From Variovorax sp. N23 (lineage in GTDB: Bacteria > Pseudomonadota > Gammaproteobacteria > Burkholderiales > Burkholderiaceae_C): a stretch of DNA of 64,000 bases. The position numbers were made by a program, and so were the translations under genes. The notes under the pieces were generated by a model. It did no database searches. It was not told the origin of the DNA and worked only from the letters and a program-made list of their open reading frames with translations. Shown piece after piece: positions 1 to 8,959 of this stretch (its first letter is position 1; the number at the start of each line of letters is the position of its first letter). The stretch lies in contig NZ_JAOOPY010000020.1 in the NCBI RefSeq assembly GCF_025486315.1, forward strand, positions 1-64,000. The letters are read 5' to 3'.

Positions 1-359
1 TCTTGCAGCAGAACGCGTTGTGCGTCGCACTGGGCCAGCACGACGAAGCGCTCATGACCATCGTCGGCGCGGAGGACGGCCAAGGCCGGCAGCGGTGCCA
101 GGGCCAAGCGCTTTAGGTCGGTGACGCTGCGCTTGGCACTCAGGCCGAGTTGCTTGGCTGCGCGCAGCAGCGTGGCGGTGTCTATGGCATCACTGGGGGC
201 CAGACCCAGTTGGTGCGCCAGCGTGGCCGGGTCGGCCGCAATCTGATGGAAGCGGGCAACGGTGCAGAGCGCCGCCAAGGGCGCCCAACTGCGCCTCGCG
301 TCGGGCGACGGAGCGCTCGCTCTGTCCTCAGCAATCAGCTCCCCCTGCACAGCGCTCAT
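1..359 (-). CDS. Type I secretion ABC exporter, N-terminal part (runs off left edge)
   Basis: Only the first ~119 residues lie in the window. They read as the peptidase C39-like domain found at the N-terminus of HlyB-type ABC exporters of RTX and adhesin proteins (pattern LAALCTVARFHQI, then LLRAAKQLGLSAKR, then LPALAVLRADDGHERFVVL). In active C39 domains a catalytic Cys sits before this helix. Here the aligned position is Ala, as in the non-proteolytic HlyB class (Tyr in HlyB), so the domain probably binds substrate and does not cut it. The start is the ATG at 357-359; the Shine-Dalgarno is weak (aaagacga). The transmembrane and ATPase domains would lie beyond the edge. An imperfect inverted repeat sits directly upstream (367-389). 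Family assignment is good; the substrate is unknown. Confidence 0.75.
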   Translation of the reverse strand, partial: MSAVQGELIAEDRASAPSPDARRSWAPLAALCTVARFHQIAADPATLAHQLGLAPSDAIDTATLLRAAKQLGLSAKRSVTDLKRLALAPLPALAVLRADDGHERFVVLAQCDAQRVLLQ

Positions 360-366
360 TGTCGTC

Positions 367-389
367 TTTTGTAAGTTCCCTTACCAAAA
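367..389. promoter_or_regulatory. Inverted repeat upstream of the exporter gene
   Basis: TTTTGTAAG and CTTACCAAAA face each other across a 4-base spacer, with one unpaired C, a few bases upstream of the exporter start codon. The stretch is locally AT-rich in a GC-rich genome. It could be an operator or part of a 5' leader; no regulator is known. The rest of the gap up to 497 shows nothing I recognise. Confidence 0.3.
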
Positions 390-497
390 GATAACTTAAC
401 GCCAACTGACCTGCAAGTGCCAGATGCGGATTTTCTTACCGCCGAATTGTGTTCAGCCGGAGATCAAAGTCAACAGAATGTTGGCAATGAAAACGGC

Positions 498-1454
498 TCA
501 GTGCGTCGGCACCAGGAAGTCCTGGCTGATCCGCCACCCCAGCTCGTTCACCCGGTCGAGGAACTGCGTCAGGTAGGCGTGCAGCCCGGTCGCGAGGATC
601 TCGTCGACGCGGGCGTACTGCAGGTCGGCCAGCAGCTTGCCGGCGCGGCGTTGGGTTTCGGCGCTCTGGTCGTTCTGCACCTTGGCGAGGTTGGCCACCA
701 CCTCGGCCAGGCTGGCGTGCAGCGAGCGCGGCATGTCGGGGCGCAGGATGAGCAGTTCGGCGACGCGCTCGGGCTTGATCACGTCGCGGTAGACCTTGCG
801 GTACACCTCGAAGGCCGAGACGCTGCGCAGGATCGCGCTCCAGTGATAGAAGTCGTACTCCTGGTCTTCCTCGGTGGCGGCGCCGAAGAACTCGCTGTTG
901 AGCGCATGGAACTTCACGTCGACCAGGCGCGCCGTGTTGTCGGCGCGCTCGAGGAAGGTGCCCAGGCGCGAGAAGTAGAAGGCCTCGTCCTGCAGCATGG
1001 TGCCCAGCGTGACGCCGCGCGACAGGTGCGAGCGGAACTTCACCCACTCGAAGAACTGGGCCGGGTCGCGCTCGAACTCGCCGGCGCGCAGCATGCGGTT
1101 GACGTCGAGCCAGGTGGTGTTCTGCGTCTCCCAAGCCTCGGTGGTGAGCGCGCCGCGCACCGCACGGGCGTTCTCGCGCGCGGCCTTCAGGCAGGAGATG
1201 ATCGACGAGGGGTTCGACTCGTCCTTGACCATGAACTCCATCACCTCGTCGGGAACGATCTGATCGTGCTTCTCGTTGTAGGCCGGCAGCAGTTCGCTGA
1301 TGGACAAGAGGCCCTGCCAGCCGTACTTGGCCACTTCGGCCGACTGCGGCAGCAGCGAGGTCTGGTAGTTGACGTCGAGCATGCGCGCGGTGTTCTCCGC
1401 GCGCTCGGTGTAGCGCGACATCCAGTAGAGGTGGTCGGCGGTGCGTGACAGCAT
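498..1454 (-). CDS. Alpha-E domain protein (DUF403 family)
   Basis: A 318-residue all-helical protein that opens with the family signature LYWMSRYTERAEN within the first 20 residues and repeats a related helix motif near residue 165 (SRLGTFLERADNTARLVD). Alpha-E proteins are of unknown biochemical function. They occur next to circularly permuted ATP-grasp proteins and transglutaminases, in gene sets predicted to make or modify peptides through amide bonds. It follows the ATP-grasp gene by 20 bases on the same strand, clearly one operon. The start ATG is preceded by AGGAG-type sequence (aagaggagaagcc). A second copy of the domain, fused to an ATP-grasp domain, lies at 17.7-20.4 kb. Confidence 0.85.
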   Translation of the reverse strand: MLSRTADHLYWMSRYTERAENTARMLDVNYQTSLLPQSAEVAKYGWQGLLSISELLPAYNEKHDQIVPDEVMEFMVKDESNPSSIISCLKAARENARAVRGALTTEAWETQNTTWLDVNRMLRAGEFERDPAQFFEWVKFRSHLSRGVTLGTMLQDEAFYFSRLGTFLERADNTARLVDVKFHALNSEFFGAATEEDQEYDFYHWSAILRSVSAFEVYRKVYRDVIKPERVAELLILRPDMPRSLHASLAEVVANLAKVQNDQSAETQRRAGKLLADLQYARVDEILATGLHAYLTQFLDRVNELGWRISQDFLVPTH

Positions 1455-1474
1455 GTGTGGCTTCTCCTCTTGCT

Positions 1475-2983
1475 TCAGGCCGACTGAGTTTGGGTTTGCG
1501 ATGGCGCGGCCGCCGGTGCGGCGGCCCTGGGGCGCCGGTCGGCTTCGAGGATCCAGGTGTCCTTGGTGCCCCCGCCCTGCGACGAGTTGACGACCAGCGA
1601 ACCTTCCTTGAGCGCGACGCGCGTCAGGCCGCCCGGCACCATCTGCACCTCCTTGGCCGACAGCACGAAGGGGCGCAGGTCGATGTGGCGCGGCGCGATG
1701 CCGGCGTCGACGAAGGTCGGCGAGGTCGACAGGCTCAGCGTGGGCTGCGCGATGTAGCCGTCGGGCTTGGCGATCACGGCCTGGCGGAACTCCTCGATCT
1801 CGGCCTGCGTGGCGGCCGGGCCGATGAGCATGCCGTAGCCGCCCGCGCCGTGCACTTCCTTCACGACCAGGTCCTTCATGTTGTCGAGCGTGTATTGCAG
1901 CTCGTCCTTGTTGCGGCACATGTAGGTCGGCACGTTCTTCAGGATCGGCTTCTCGCCGAGGTAGAACTCGATCATCTTGGGCACGTAGGGGTAGATCGAC
2001 TTGTCGTCGGCCACGCCGGTGCCGACCGCATTGCTGATCGCGACGTTGCCGGCGCGGTAGGCGCGCATCAGGCCGGCGCAACCCAGCGTCGAGGTCGGGC
2101 GGAACACCTCGGGGTCGAGGTAGTCGTCGTCGACGCGGCGGTAGATCACGTCGACCCGCTTCGGGCCGCGCGTGGTACGCATGTAGACGAAGTCGTCCTT
2201 CACGAACAGGTCCTGCCCCTCGACCAGTTCGACGCCCATCTGCTGCGCCAGGAAGGCGTGCTCGAAGTAGGCGCTGTTGTACATGCCGGGCGTGAGCACG
2301 ACGACCGTCGGCTCGGCGGTGGCCGGCGGCGCGCTGGCGCGCAGGGTTTCGAGCAGCAGGTCGGGGTAGTGCGCGACCGGCGCGATGCGGTTCTGCGCGA
2401 ACAGGTCCGGGAAGAGCCGCATCATCATCTTGCGGTTTTCCAGCATGTAGCTCACGCCGCTGGGGACCCGCAGGTTGTCCTCGAGCACGTAGTACTCGCC
2501 GTTGCCGTCGGCATCGGGCGCGCGGACGATGTCGATGCCCGAGATGTTCGAGTAGACGTTGTTCGGCACCGTCACGCCCATCATCTCGGGGCGGAACTGC
2601 GCGTTGTCGCGGATCTGCTCGATCGGGATGATGCCGGCCTTGACGATTTCCTGGTCGTGGTAGACGTCGTGGATGAAGCGGTTGAGCGCATTCACCCGCT
2701 GGACCAGGCCCTTCTCCATCAGTTCCCACTCGTGCGCGGGAATGATGCGCGGCAGCAGGTCGAAGGGGATCAGGCGCTCGGTGCCCGAACCGTCCTCGTC
2801 CTTGGCGCCGTACACCGCGAAGGTGATGCCGACACGGCGGAAGATCATCTCGGCCTCTTCCCGCCGGGATTTCATCAACTCGCCGGGCTGTTTGGACAGC
2901 CATTGGTCGTAGCGCTTGTAGTGGCTCCGGATCGCAGCGCCCGCGTAGGGCAACTGCTCGTACATCTCATCGAATTTGTGCAT
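1475..2983 (-). CDS. Circularly permuted ATP-grasp protein (DUF404/DUF407 type)
   Basis: About 502 residues matching circularly permuted ATP-grasp enzymes: VLEDNLRVPSGVSYMLENR, a TPGMYNSAYFEHAFLA segment, YRRVDDDYLDPEVFRP, and the VKEVHGAGGYGM nucleotide-binding stretch. The predicted chemistry is ATP-dependent ligation of a carboxylate to an amine; the substrate is unknown. I chose the internal ATG at 2983 (MHKFDEMYEQLP) because AGGAGA lies 11 bases upstream; an in-frame ATG at 3007 has no ribosome binding site. The C-terminal ~20 residues are a low-complexity Ala/Pro/Gln tail. The alpha-E gene follows after 20 bases. Confidence 0.87.
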   Translation of the reverse strand: MHKFDEMYEQLPYAGAAIRSHYKRYDQWLSKQPGELMKSRREEAEMIFRRVGITFAVYGAKDEDGSGTERLIPFDLLPRIIPAHEWELMEKGLVQRVNALNRFIHDVYHDQEIVKAGIIPIEQIRDNAQFRPEMMGVTVPNNVYSNISGIDIVRAPDADGNGEYYVLEDNLRVPSGVSYMLENRKMMMRLFPDLFAQNRIAPVAHYPDLLLETLRASAPPATAEPTVVVLTPGMYNSAYFEHAFLAQQMGVELVEGQDLFVKDDFVYMRTTRGPKRVDVIYRRVDDDYLDPEVFRPTSTLGCAGLMRAYRAGNVAISNAVGTGVADDKSIYPYVPKMIEFYLGEKPILKNVPTYMCRNKDELQYTLDNMKDLVVKEVHGAGGYGMLIGPAATQAEIEEFRQAVIAKPDGYIAQPTLSLSTSPTFVDAGIAPRHIDLRPFVLSAKEVQMVPGGLTRVALKEGSLVVNSSQGGGTKDTWILEADRRPRAAAPAAAPSQTQTQSA

Positions 2984-3067
2984 GGAACGACCAATCTCCT
3001 TCGACATAGCTTAGCAAGTTCAAGGCCAAGCTTCGGGCGATCTTTGCACAAGCGGGACTTCGGCCGC

Positions 3068-5152
3068 TCAGCCACCCCGCTCGATCAGGGCGTCCAGCAC
3101 CACGGCGCCCTGGCCCCGGGCCGCGACCAGCACCGGGTTGACGTCGATCGATGCGATGGCCCCGCCGGCCCCCACGATGAGCTTCCCGACGGCCACCACC
3201 ACCTCGGCCAGCGCGTCGATGTCCAGCGGCGGATCGCCCCGCACGCCCTCGAGCAGCGGCGCGATGCGCAGCGTGCGCAGGGCTGCCGTCACGTCGGCCG
3301 CGGCAAAGGGCGGCACGAGCACAGCCACGTCCTGCAGCGCCTCGACGTACTTGCCGCCATCGCCCACCACCACCACTGGCCCGAAGACCGGGTCGATGCG
3401 CGCGCCGACCATGAATTCGTGCTGCCCGCGGCGCATGGCGGCCACGATCACGCCTTCTTGCGTGGCGCCGAGCTCGGCGAGCTTGGCCCATTGCCGATCG
3501 AACAAGGCAGCCGCCTCCGCCGCCGTACCGACGTTCAGCGCCACCAGGCCGTGCTCCGACTTGTGCGGCACATCGCCCGAACAGGCTTTGACGACGGCCG
3601 GGGCACCCACTGCGGCCAGTGCGTCCTCGGCCTCCTTCGCGCTGCGACACAAGCGATGCGCCACCACCGGCACGCCGGCCGCGGCCAGCACCGCCAGGCT
3701 TTGCGCTTCGTTCAGGAACTGCCCGGTGCCGGGCGGCAGCGCGGGGGCCGTGTCGGCGGGCCACGGCACGATCGCCTTGCGCATCAGCGCCGTGTGCGAC
3801 GCCAACTGCGCCAGCGTGCCCAGCGCGTCGTTCTCGTTGACGTAGGTCGGAATGCCCTGCGCCTTGAAGGGCGCGGCCACCGAGTCCTGCCAGGCCGCCA
3901 CGACCACCGGCTTGCCCGTGCTCAGCGCGAAGGCGGCCGTGTCGCGCGCAAAGGCCTCGACGTCGTAGCCCGCACCGGCCACCGGGATGTTGATGAAGAA
4001 CAGGTCGGCCGCCGGGTCCTGCGCCACGGCCGGCAGCACGTCGCCGAACAGGCCGCTGTTCGACAGCAGCGCGGCGGTGATGTCGATCGGGTTCAGCGCC
4101 GTCGCGAAGCCCGGCAGGCGGCTCGCCACGTCGGCGCGGGTGGCGGGCGCCAGTTCGGCCAGCGGCAGCCCGAATTCCTCCGACGCATCGGCGCCCATCA
4201 CACAGCTCGCGCCCGAGTTGCTGATGATCACCAGCCGCCGGCCCTCGGGCCGCCAGCCTTTCAGATAAGCCTCGGCCGCCAGCGCCTGCGCATGCGGGTC
4301 GCGCACCCGCCAGATGCCGTGGTGGCGGAAGAAGGCGTCGACCGTGCGGTCTTCGTTGGCCAGCGAGCCGGTGTGCGACGACGCCGCCTTCTGTCCGCTC
4401 TCCGAGCGCCCGGCCTTCACCGCGATGATCGGCAGGTCGCGCTCGCGCGCATAGGCCGCGGTACGCGCCAGCAGCTCCGGGTTGGCGATGTTCTCGAGGT
4501 ACAGAAGCAGCAGCTTCACGTCGGGGTCGTGCGCCACCGCCCAGGCCAGGTCGGACACGGTGATGTCGGCCTCGTTGCCAGTCGCGTGCACATGGCGCAC
4601 GCCCAGGCCGCGGCCGCGCAGCAGGCCGTAGGCCATGGCGCTCATGCCGCCGCTCTGGCTCACGATGCCGACCGGGCCGTCGGCCGGTGGCACCTCGACG
4701 AACATGGTCGAGAAGCCGGCGATGGCGCCGGTGCTGAAGTTGGCCAGCCCTTGCGTGTTGGGCCCATAGAGGCGCATGCCGGCGGCGCGCGCGGTGGCGA
4801 CCATGGCGTGCTGCACCGCACGACCCGCCTCCCCCGTCTCGCCGAAGCCCGACGCGACCACCACCGCCGACTTCACGCCGAACGCCGCGCATTGCGCCAC
4901 CGCATCGACCGCCTTGTCGCCGCCGACGATGACCATCGCCAGGTCGGGCGCCTCGGGCAGGGCCGCGAGCGACGCGTAGCTCTTGAGCCCCTGCACCTCC
5001 TCGCGCGCCGGGTTGATCGGGTAGATGCGCCCGCCGAAGCCGTGCTTCTGCATGTAGTAGATCGGCCGTCCACCGATCTTGTGGATATTCTCGGAGGCGC
5101 CGATGACGGCGACCGATTGCGGGTTCAGGGCGGATTCGAGCAGGTCGGACAT
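3068..5152 (-). CDS. Acyl-CoA synthetase, NDP-forming type
   Basis: A 694-residue single-chain member of the acetate-CoA ligase (NDP-forming) family: N-terminal CoA-binding Rossmann domain (SVAVIGAS near residue 15), succinyl-CoA-ligase-like middle domain, and C-terminal ATP-grasp domain from about residue 470. The phospho-histidine motif SSHTGSLA is intact (His260). It should activate a carboxylic acid to its CoA ester with ATP, the entry step for the catabolic operon upstream. It is the last gene of the minus-strand run that begins with the IclR gene at 11.3 kb. The acid is unknown. The Shine-Dalgarno before the ATG is weak. Confidence 0.85.
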   Translation of the reverse strand: MSDLLESALNPQSVAVIGASENIHKIGGRPIYYMQKHGFGGRIYPINPAREEVQGLKSYASLAALPEAPDLAMVIVGGDKAVDAVAQCAAFGVKSAVVVASGFGETGEAGRAVQHAMVATARAAGMRLYGPNTQGLANFSTGAIAGFSTMFVEVPPADGPVGIVSQSGGMSAMAYGLLRGRGLGVRHVHATGNEADITVSDLAWAVAHDPDVKLLLLYLENIANPELLARTAAYARERDLPIIAVKAGRSESGQKAASSHTGSLANEDRTVDAFFRHHGIWRVRDPHAQALAAEAYLKGWRPEGRRLVIISNSGASCVMGADASEEFGLPLAELAPATRADVASRLPGFATALNPIDITAALLSNSGLFGDVLPAVAQDPAADLFFINIPVAGAGYDVEAFARDTAAFALSTGKPVVVAAWQDSVAAPFKAQGIPTYVNENDALGTLAQLASHTALMRKAIVPWPADTAPALPPGTGQFLNEAQSLAVLAAAGVPVVAHRLCRSAKEAEDALAAVGAPAVVKACSGDVPHKSEHGLVALNVGTAAEAAALFDRQWAKLAELGATQEGVIVAAMRRGQHEFMVGARIDPVFGPVVVVGDGGKYVEALQDVAVLVPPFAAADVTAALRTLRIAPLLEGVRGDPPLDIDALAEVVVAVGKLIVGAGGAIASIDVNPVLVAARGQGAVVLDALIERGG

Positions 5153-5189
5153 GGAAGTGCTTTGCAGAGAAGAGAAAGAAGCGTCGGCC

Positions 5190-5984
5190 TCAGCCGCGGC
5201 GCGTATTCAGGAAGGATGCGATACCTTCACCGCACGCGTCGCTGTAGAGGCTCTCGACGAAGGCGTCGCGTTCGGCGTCGAGCTGTGCGCGCCGCGAGCG
5301 GCCGCGTGCCGCATGCACCAGCTGCTTGATGCGCGCCTGCGCGTCGAAGGGGCCGGCGGCCAGCCGCTGCGCCCAGGCCATGGCGGTGGCGAGCGCCTCG
5401 CCGTGCGGCACCACCCGGTTGACGACACCGAGCGCATGCAGCCTGTCGGCCGTGCAGACGCCGCCGTCGAGCAGCAGCTCCAGCGCCAACTGCGACGGCA
5501 GCGCGCGCGCCAGCGAATCGGAGCCGCCGCCGTCGGGCGTGAGTGCGAGCTTGACGTAGGACATGACGAACTTCGCGTCCGCGGCCGCGACGATCAGGTC
5601 GCAGCCCAGGCAGACCGAGAAGCCGCCACCGGCCGCCGCGCCCTCGACGGCGGCGATGACCGGCTGCGGCGCGTCGTGCATCGCCATCGCCCAGTCGTGC
5701 AGTGCGTCGAGGTGCGCCGCCTGCGTCTCGCGCGGCAGTTCGCGCTGGGCCGCCAGGCGCTTGAGGTCGCCACCGCCGCAGAAATGATCGCCCTCGCCCG
5801 TCAGCACGATGGCGCGCACCGCGCGGTCGTCCACCACACGGCGCAACGCATCGACCGCGGCGCGATAGAGCGACGGATGCATCGCGTTGCGCGCCGTCGG
5901 GTTGCTGATCGTCATCACCAGCACCGGGCCGTCCCGGTGAACCAGAAGACGCGCGGCGGTCTCGGCCGGTTCGGGCGTCGCCAT
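5190..5984 (-). CDS. Crotonase-superfamily protein (enoyl-CoA hydratase/isomerase)
   Basis: 264 residues with the crotonase oxyanion-hole segments GDHFCGGGDL (near 65) and EGAAAGGGFSVCLGCDL (near 114). Both glutamates of classic enoyl-CoA hydratase are missing: the positions aligned with rat Glu144 and Glu164 are Ser and Tyr. It has an Asp in a TPDGGGS motif (Asp151), as seen in PaaG-like isomerases, so an isomerase or other crotonase reaction is more likely than simple hydration. Its ATG overlaps the stop of the upstream TTT receptor by one base (TGATG), which shows operon coupling. Confidence 0.85.
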   Translation of the reverse strand: MATPEPAETAARLLVHRDGPVLVMTISNPTARNAMHPSLYRAAVDALRRVVDDRAVRAIVLTGEGDHFCGGGDLKRLAAQRELPRETQAAHLDALHDWAMAMHDAPQPVIAAVEGAAAGGGFSVCLGCDLIVAAADAKFVMSYVKLALTPDGGGSDSLARALPSQLALELLLDGGVCTADRLHALGVVNRVVPHGEALATAMAWAQRLAAGPFDAQARIKQLVHAARGRSRRAQLDAERDAFVESLYSDACGEGIASFLNTRRG

Positions 5985-6991
5985 CAGTCGACCTTGATGT
6001 TCGCCGTGCGCACCACCTTCGTCCATTTGGCGATCTCGGCGTGCAGCATCTTTCCGAAGGCTTCGGGCGTGCTCGGCATCGCCTCGGCCCCGACGTCGTA
6101 GAGGCGCTGCTTGACCCGCGGGTCGTCCAGCGCCTTGCCGATGTCGGCACTCAGGCGCTGCACCACGTCCTTCGGCGTGCCGGCCGGCGCCAGGAACGCG
6201 GCCCACGAATACGCCTCGTAGCCCGGCAGGCCCGACTCGGCCACGGTCGGCACGTCGGGCAGCAGCGCCGAGCGCTTGGCACTGGCGACGGCAATGGCGC
6301 GCACCTTGCCGGCCTTGATCTGCGGCAAGGCGGTGGGCGCGTCGCTGAACATGAACTGCACCTGCCCGCCGAGCAGGTCGGTCATGGCCGGCGCGCTGCC
6401 CTTGTACGGCACATGCAGCAGCTTCGTGCCGGCCTGCATGTTGAACAGCTCGCCCGCCAGGTGCGTGCCACCGCCGTTGCCGGCCGAGCCGAAGCTCAGC
6501 GTGCCCGGCGCGCGCTTGTCGAGGGCGATGACGTCGGCCACCGTCTTCACCGGCACGTCCGGGTGCGCCACCAGCACCACCGGGAACATCGCGCCGAAGC
6601 TCACCGGCACGAAGTCGCGCTCGATGTCGTAGGTCAGCCGCGGCTTGAGGCTGGGCAGCACCGAATGGTGGATGCTGCAGACGAAGACGTTGTAGCCGTC
6701 GGCCGGCAGCTTGGCCGCGATCTCGGCCCCGACGATGCCGCCGGCGCCCGCGCGGTTGTCGACGATGGCCTGCTGGCCCCACAGTTCCGACAGCTTCTGC
6801 GCGACGGCGCGGCCGGTGGTGTCGACCGGGCCGCCGGCCGGGAACGGCACGACGAACTTCACCGGGCGGCTGGGGTAGGCGCTCTGCGCGAAGGCGGGCA
6901 GGGCCAGCGTGCCGAGCGCGGCGGCCGCGCCGCCCAGCAGGGTTCGGCGGCCGATGGCGGGGCCATGGATCTCGGGGGTCTGCATCGTCAT
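5984..6991 (-). CDS. Bug-family tripartite tricarboxylate transporter (TTT) solute receptor
   Basis: A 335-residue periplasmic receptor. The N-terminus has a twin-arginine-like signal (GRRTLLGGAAAALG) ending in LPAFAQ. The mature part has the Bug hallmarks: YPSRPVKFVVPFPAGGPVD, LPADGYNV, VPYKGSAPAMTDLLGGQ and PDVPTVAESGLPGYEA. Such receptors bind small carboxylates and usually work with TctA/TctB membrane subunits; none is encoded here, which is common for orphan Bug proteins in Burkholderiales. Of two close ATGs, 6991 is preferred because GGAGA lies 6 bases upstream. It likely captures the acid that is activated and degraded by the operon, or serves as a sensor. Confidence 0.88.
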   Translation of the reverse strand: MTMQTPEIHGPAIGRRTLLGGAAAALGTLALPAFAQSAYPSRPVKFVVPFPAGGPVDTTGRAVAQKLSELWGQQAIVDNRAGAGGIVGAEIAAKLPADGYNVFVCSIHHSVLPSLKPRLTYDIERDFVPVSFGAMFPVVLVAHPDVPVKTVADVIALDKRAPGTLSFGSAGNGGGTHLAGELFNMQAGTKLLHVPYKGSAPAMTDLLGGQVQFMFSDAPTALPQIKAGKVRAIAVASAKRSALLPDVPTVAESGLPGYEAYSWAAFLAPAGTPKDVVQRLSADIGKALDDPRVKQRLYDVGAEAMPSTPEAFGKMLHAEIAKWTKVVRTANIKVD

Positions 6992-7019
6992 CTTGTCTCC
7001 TCGTCGTTGGTTTGAAAAC

Positions 7020-7895
7020 TCAGGCCGCGAACACGGCGTGGCCGTGGTCGAGCACCACCTTGTCGCGCGCCGGCACGCGGACGCGAAAGCGCACGTCGCT
7101 GTCCTGACGGAACAGTTCGAGCCGCAGCGTCTCGCCCGGAAAGACCGGGGCCGAGAAGCGTGCGTACAGGCGGCGCAGCCGCGTGGGGTCGCTGCCGGCG
7201 CACTGCGCCAGCAGCGCATGCGCCGCGATGCCCCAGGTGCACAGGCCGTGCAGGATCGGCCGGTCGAAGCCCGCCGCCCGCGCCGTCGCGGGGTCGGAAT
7301 GCAGCGGGTTGCGGTCGCCGCAGAGGCGGTAGAGCAAGGCCTGTTGCGGCAGCGTCGGGATGTCGACGATGGCATCGGGCTCGCCCGCGGGCACCGGCAC
7401 GGGCGGCGGCGGCGCGGCATCGCCGGGCATGTCGGCGGTCGCGAAGCCGCCGTTGCCGCGGGCGAAGGTGGTGTGCGTCACGGTCGCGAGCAGCGCGTCG
7501 CTGTCGGCGTCGTGCAGCGCCTTGTCGTAGCTGATGGTGGCGCCGCGGCCCGGCCCCTTGTCGACGATGCGGGTCACGCGGTGACGCGCCCGAACGGCGC
7601 CTGCGGCCGGCAAGGGCCGGTGCCACACGACCTGCTCTTCGCCGTGCACGATCTGCGCGAAGTCGATGCCGGTGGCCGGGTCCTGCATCCACGAGCCCGG
7701 GAAGCCCAGCACCACCGCCATCGTCGGCAGCGCCAGCGGCGCCGCGGGTGAGTCGTTGACGAACTGCAGCTGCTTCGCGTCGGTCGGGTCACCGCCCAGG
7801 CCCAGCGCGAGCGCGTAGCGCATCGTGTCGTCGGCGTCGTAGCGCTGCACGACCTCGTCGAAGCGCCATGCCTTCAGTCGATGGAAGTCGATCAC
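7020..7895 (-). CDS. MaoC-like (R)-hydratase, double hot-dog
   Basis: 291 residues with an N-terminal hot-dog half and a C-terminal half carrying the hydratase-2 motif (LCGDRNPLHSDPATARAAGF, with Asp194, Asn196 and His199) and the downstream PILHGLCTWG. Members hydrate trans-2-enoyl-CoA to the (R)-3-hydroxyacyl-CoA. The start is a GTG at 7895 just after the stop of the upstream TTT receptor gene. Together with the thiolase/DUF35 pair upstream it suggests hydration of an enoyl-CoA followed by carbon-carbon cleavage. Confidence 0.85.
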   Translation of the reverse strand: MIDFHRLKAWRFDEVVQRYDADDTMRYALALGLGGDPTDAKQLQFVNDSPAAPLALPTMAVVLGFPGSWMQDPATGIDFAQIVHGEEQVVWHRPLPAAGAVRARHRVTRIVDKGPGRGATISYDKALHDADSDALLATVTHTTFARGNGGFATADMPGDAAPPPPVPVPAGEPDAIVDIPTLPQQALLYRLCGDRNPLHSDPATARAAGFDRPILHGLCTWGIAAHALLAQCAGSDPTRLRRLYARFSAPVFPGETLRLELFRQDSDVRFRVRVPARDKVVLDHGHAVFAA

Positions 7896-7896
7896 C

Positions 7897-8904
7897 TCAG
7901 TCCACCTTCGCGCCCGACACCTTCACGACCTTGGCCCACTTGTCGACTTCGGCGGTCATGAAGCGGCCGAAGTCGTCCGGTGAGCTCCAGGCGGCGGCGA
8001 AACCCTGCGCCTCGAACTTGTCCTTCACGTCCGGCGCAGCGAGCACCTTCTTCAACTCGGCACTCAAGCGCGCCAACACCTCGGGCGGCGTACCGGCGGG
8101 CGCCAACAGGCCGTTCCATGCGATGGCCTCGTAGCCCGGCAGGCCGGACTCGGCCACGGTCGGCACATCGGGCGCCACCGGCGAACGCGCAGCGCTCGTC
8201 ACGGCCAGCGCCTTCAGCTTGCCGCCCTTCACATGCGGCATGGCCGACAGCATGGTGTCGAACATCAGCTGCGTCTGTCCGCCCATGGTGTCGGTCAGCG
8301 CGGGCGCGCTGCCCTTGTACGGGATGTGGTTCATCTTTACGCCGGCCATTGCCGCGAAGAGCTCGGCCGACAGGTGCGTCGACTGGCCGTTGCCCGAGGA
8401 CGCGAAGTTGAGCTCGCCCGGCTTGGCCTTGGCCAGCGCGATGAGCTCGGCCACGTTCTTCGCCGGCAGGCTCGGGTTCGCGACGATCACCAGCGGGCCG
8501 CTGGTCAGCAGCGACACCGGCGCGAAATCCTTCGACAGCGAATAGCCGAGGTTCTTGAAGAGCGACGGATTGATGGCGTGCGCCGTGGTCGCGACCACCA
8601 GCGTGTAACCGTCGGCCGGGCTGCGCGCCACCAGCTCGGCGCCCGTGTTGCCACCCGCGCCCGGCCGGTTGTCGACGATGAACTGCTGACCCATCGCGTC
8701 CGACAGCTTCTGCGCGACCAGGCGCGCCACGATGTCGGTCGGCCCACCCGGCGGGTAAGGCACCACCAGCTTGACTGGTTTGGTGGGATACGTCGGCGCT
8801 GGTGCCTGCGCCTGCGCGAAGGCCGGGATGGCCAGACACAGCGCGGCGCCCGCTGCGGCGAGCAGGCGGCGGCGTGAGGGAAAGCAGAAGCGGATCGCAT
8901 GCAT
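7897..8904 (-). CDS. Bug-family TTT solute receptor (second)
   Basis: A 335-residue paralogue of the receptor at 6-7 kb. It has a signal peptide (SRRRLLAAAGAALCLAIPAFAQA) and the motifs YPTKPVKLVVPYPPGGPTD, IPYKGSAPALTDTMGGQ and PDVPTVAESGLPGYEA. Two distinct receptors in one operon suggest two related substrates, or separate transport and sensing roles. It lies between the DUF35 and MaoC genes and ends 2 bases before the MaoC start. Confidence 0.88.
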   Translation of the reverse strand: MHAIRFCFPSRRRLLAAAGAALCLAIPAFAQAQAPAPTYPTKPVKLVVPYPPGGPTDIVARLVAQKLSDAMGQQFIVDNRPGAGGNTGAELVARSPADGYTLVVATTAHAINPSLFKNLGYSLSKDFAPVSLLTSGPLVIVANPSLPAKNVAELIALAKAKPGELNFASSGNGQSTHLSAELFAAMAGVKMNHIPYKGSAPALTDTMGGQTQLMFDTMLSAMPHVKGGKLKALAVTSAARSPVAPDVPTVAESGLPGYEAIAWNGLLAPAGTPPEVLARLSAELKKVLAAPDVKDKFEAQGFAAAWSSPDDFGRFMTAEVDKWAKVVKVSGAKVD

Positions 8905-8959
8905 GTCTTTGTCTCCAGTCGTTTTGTTCTCGTTGACGGATGCCCCGATGCGCCACGCG

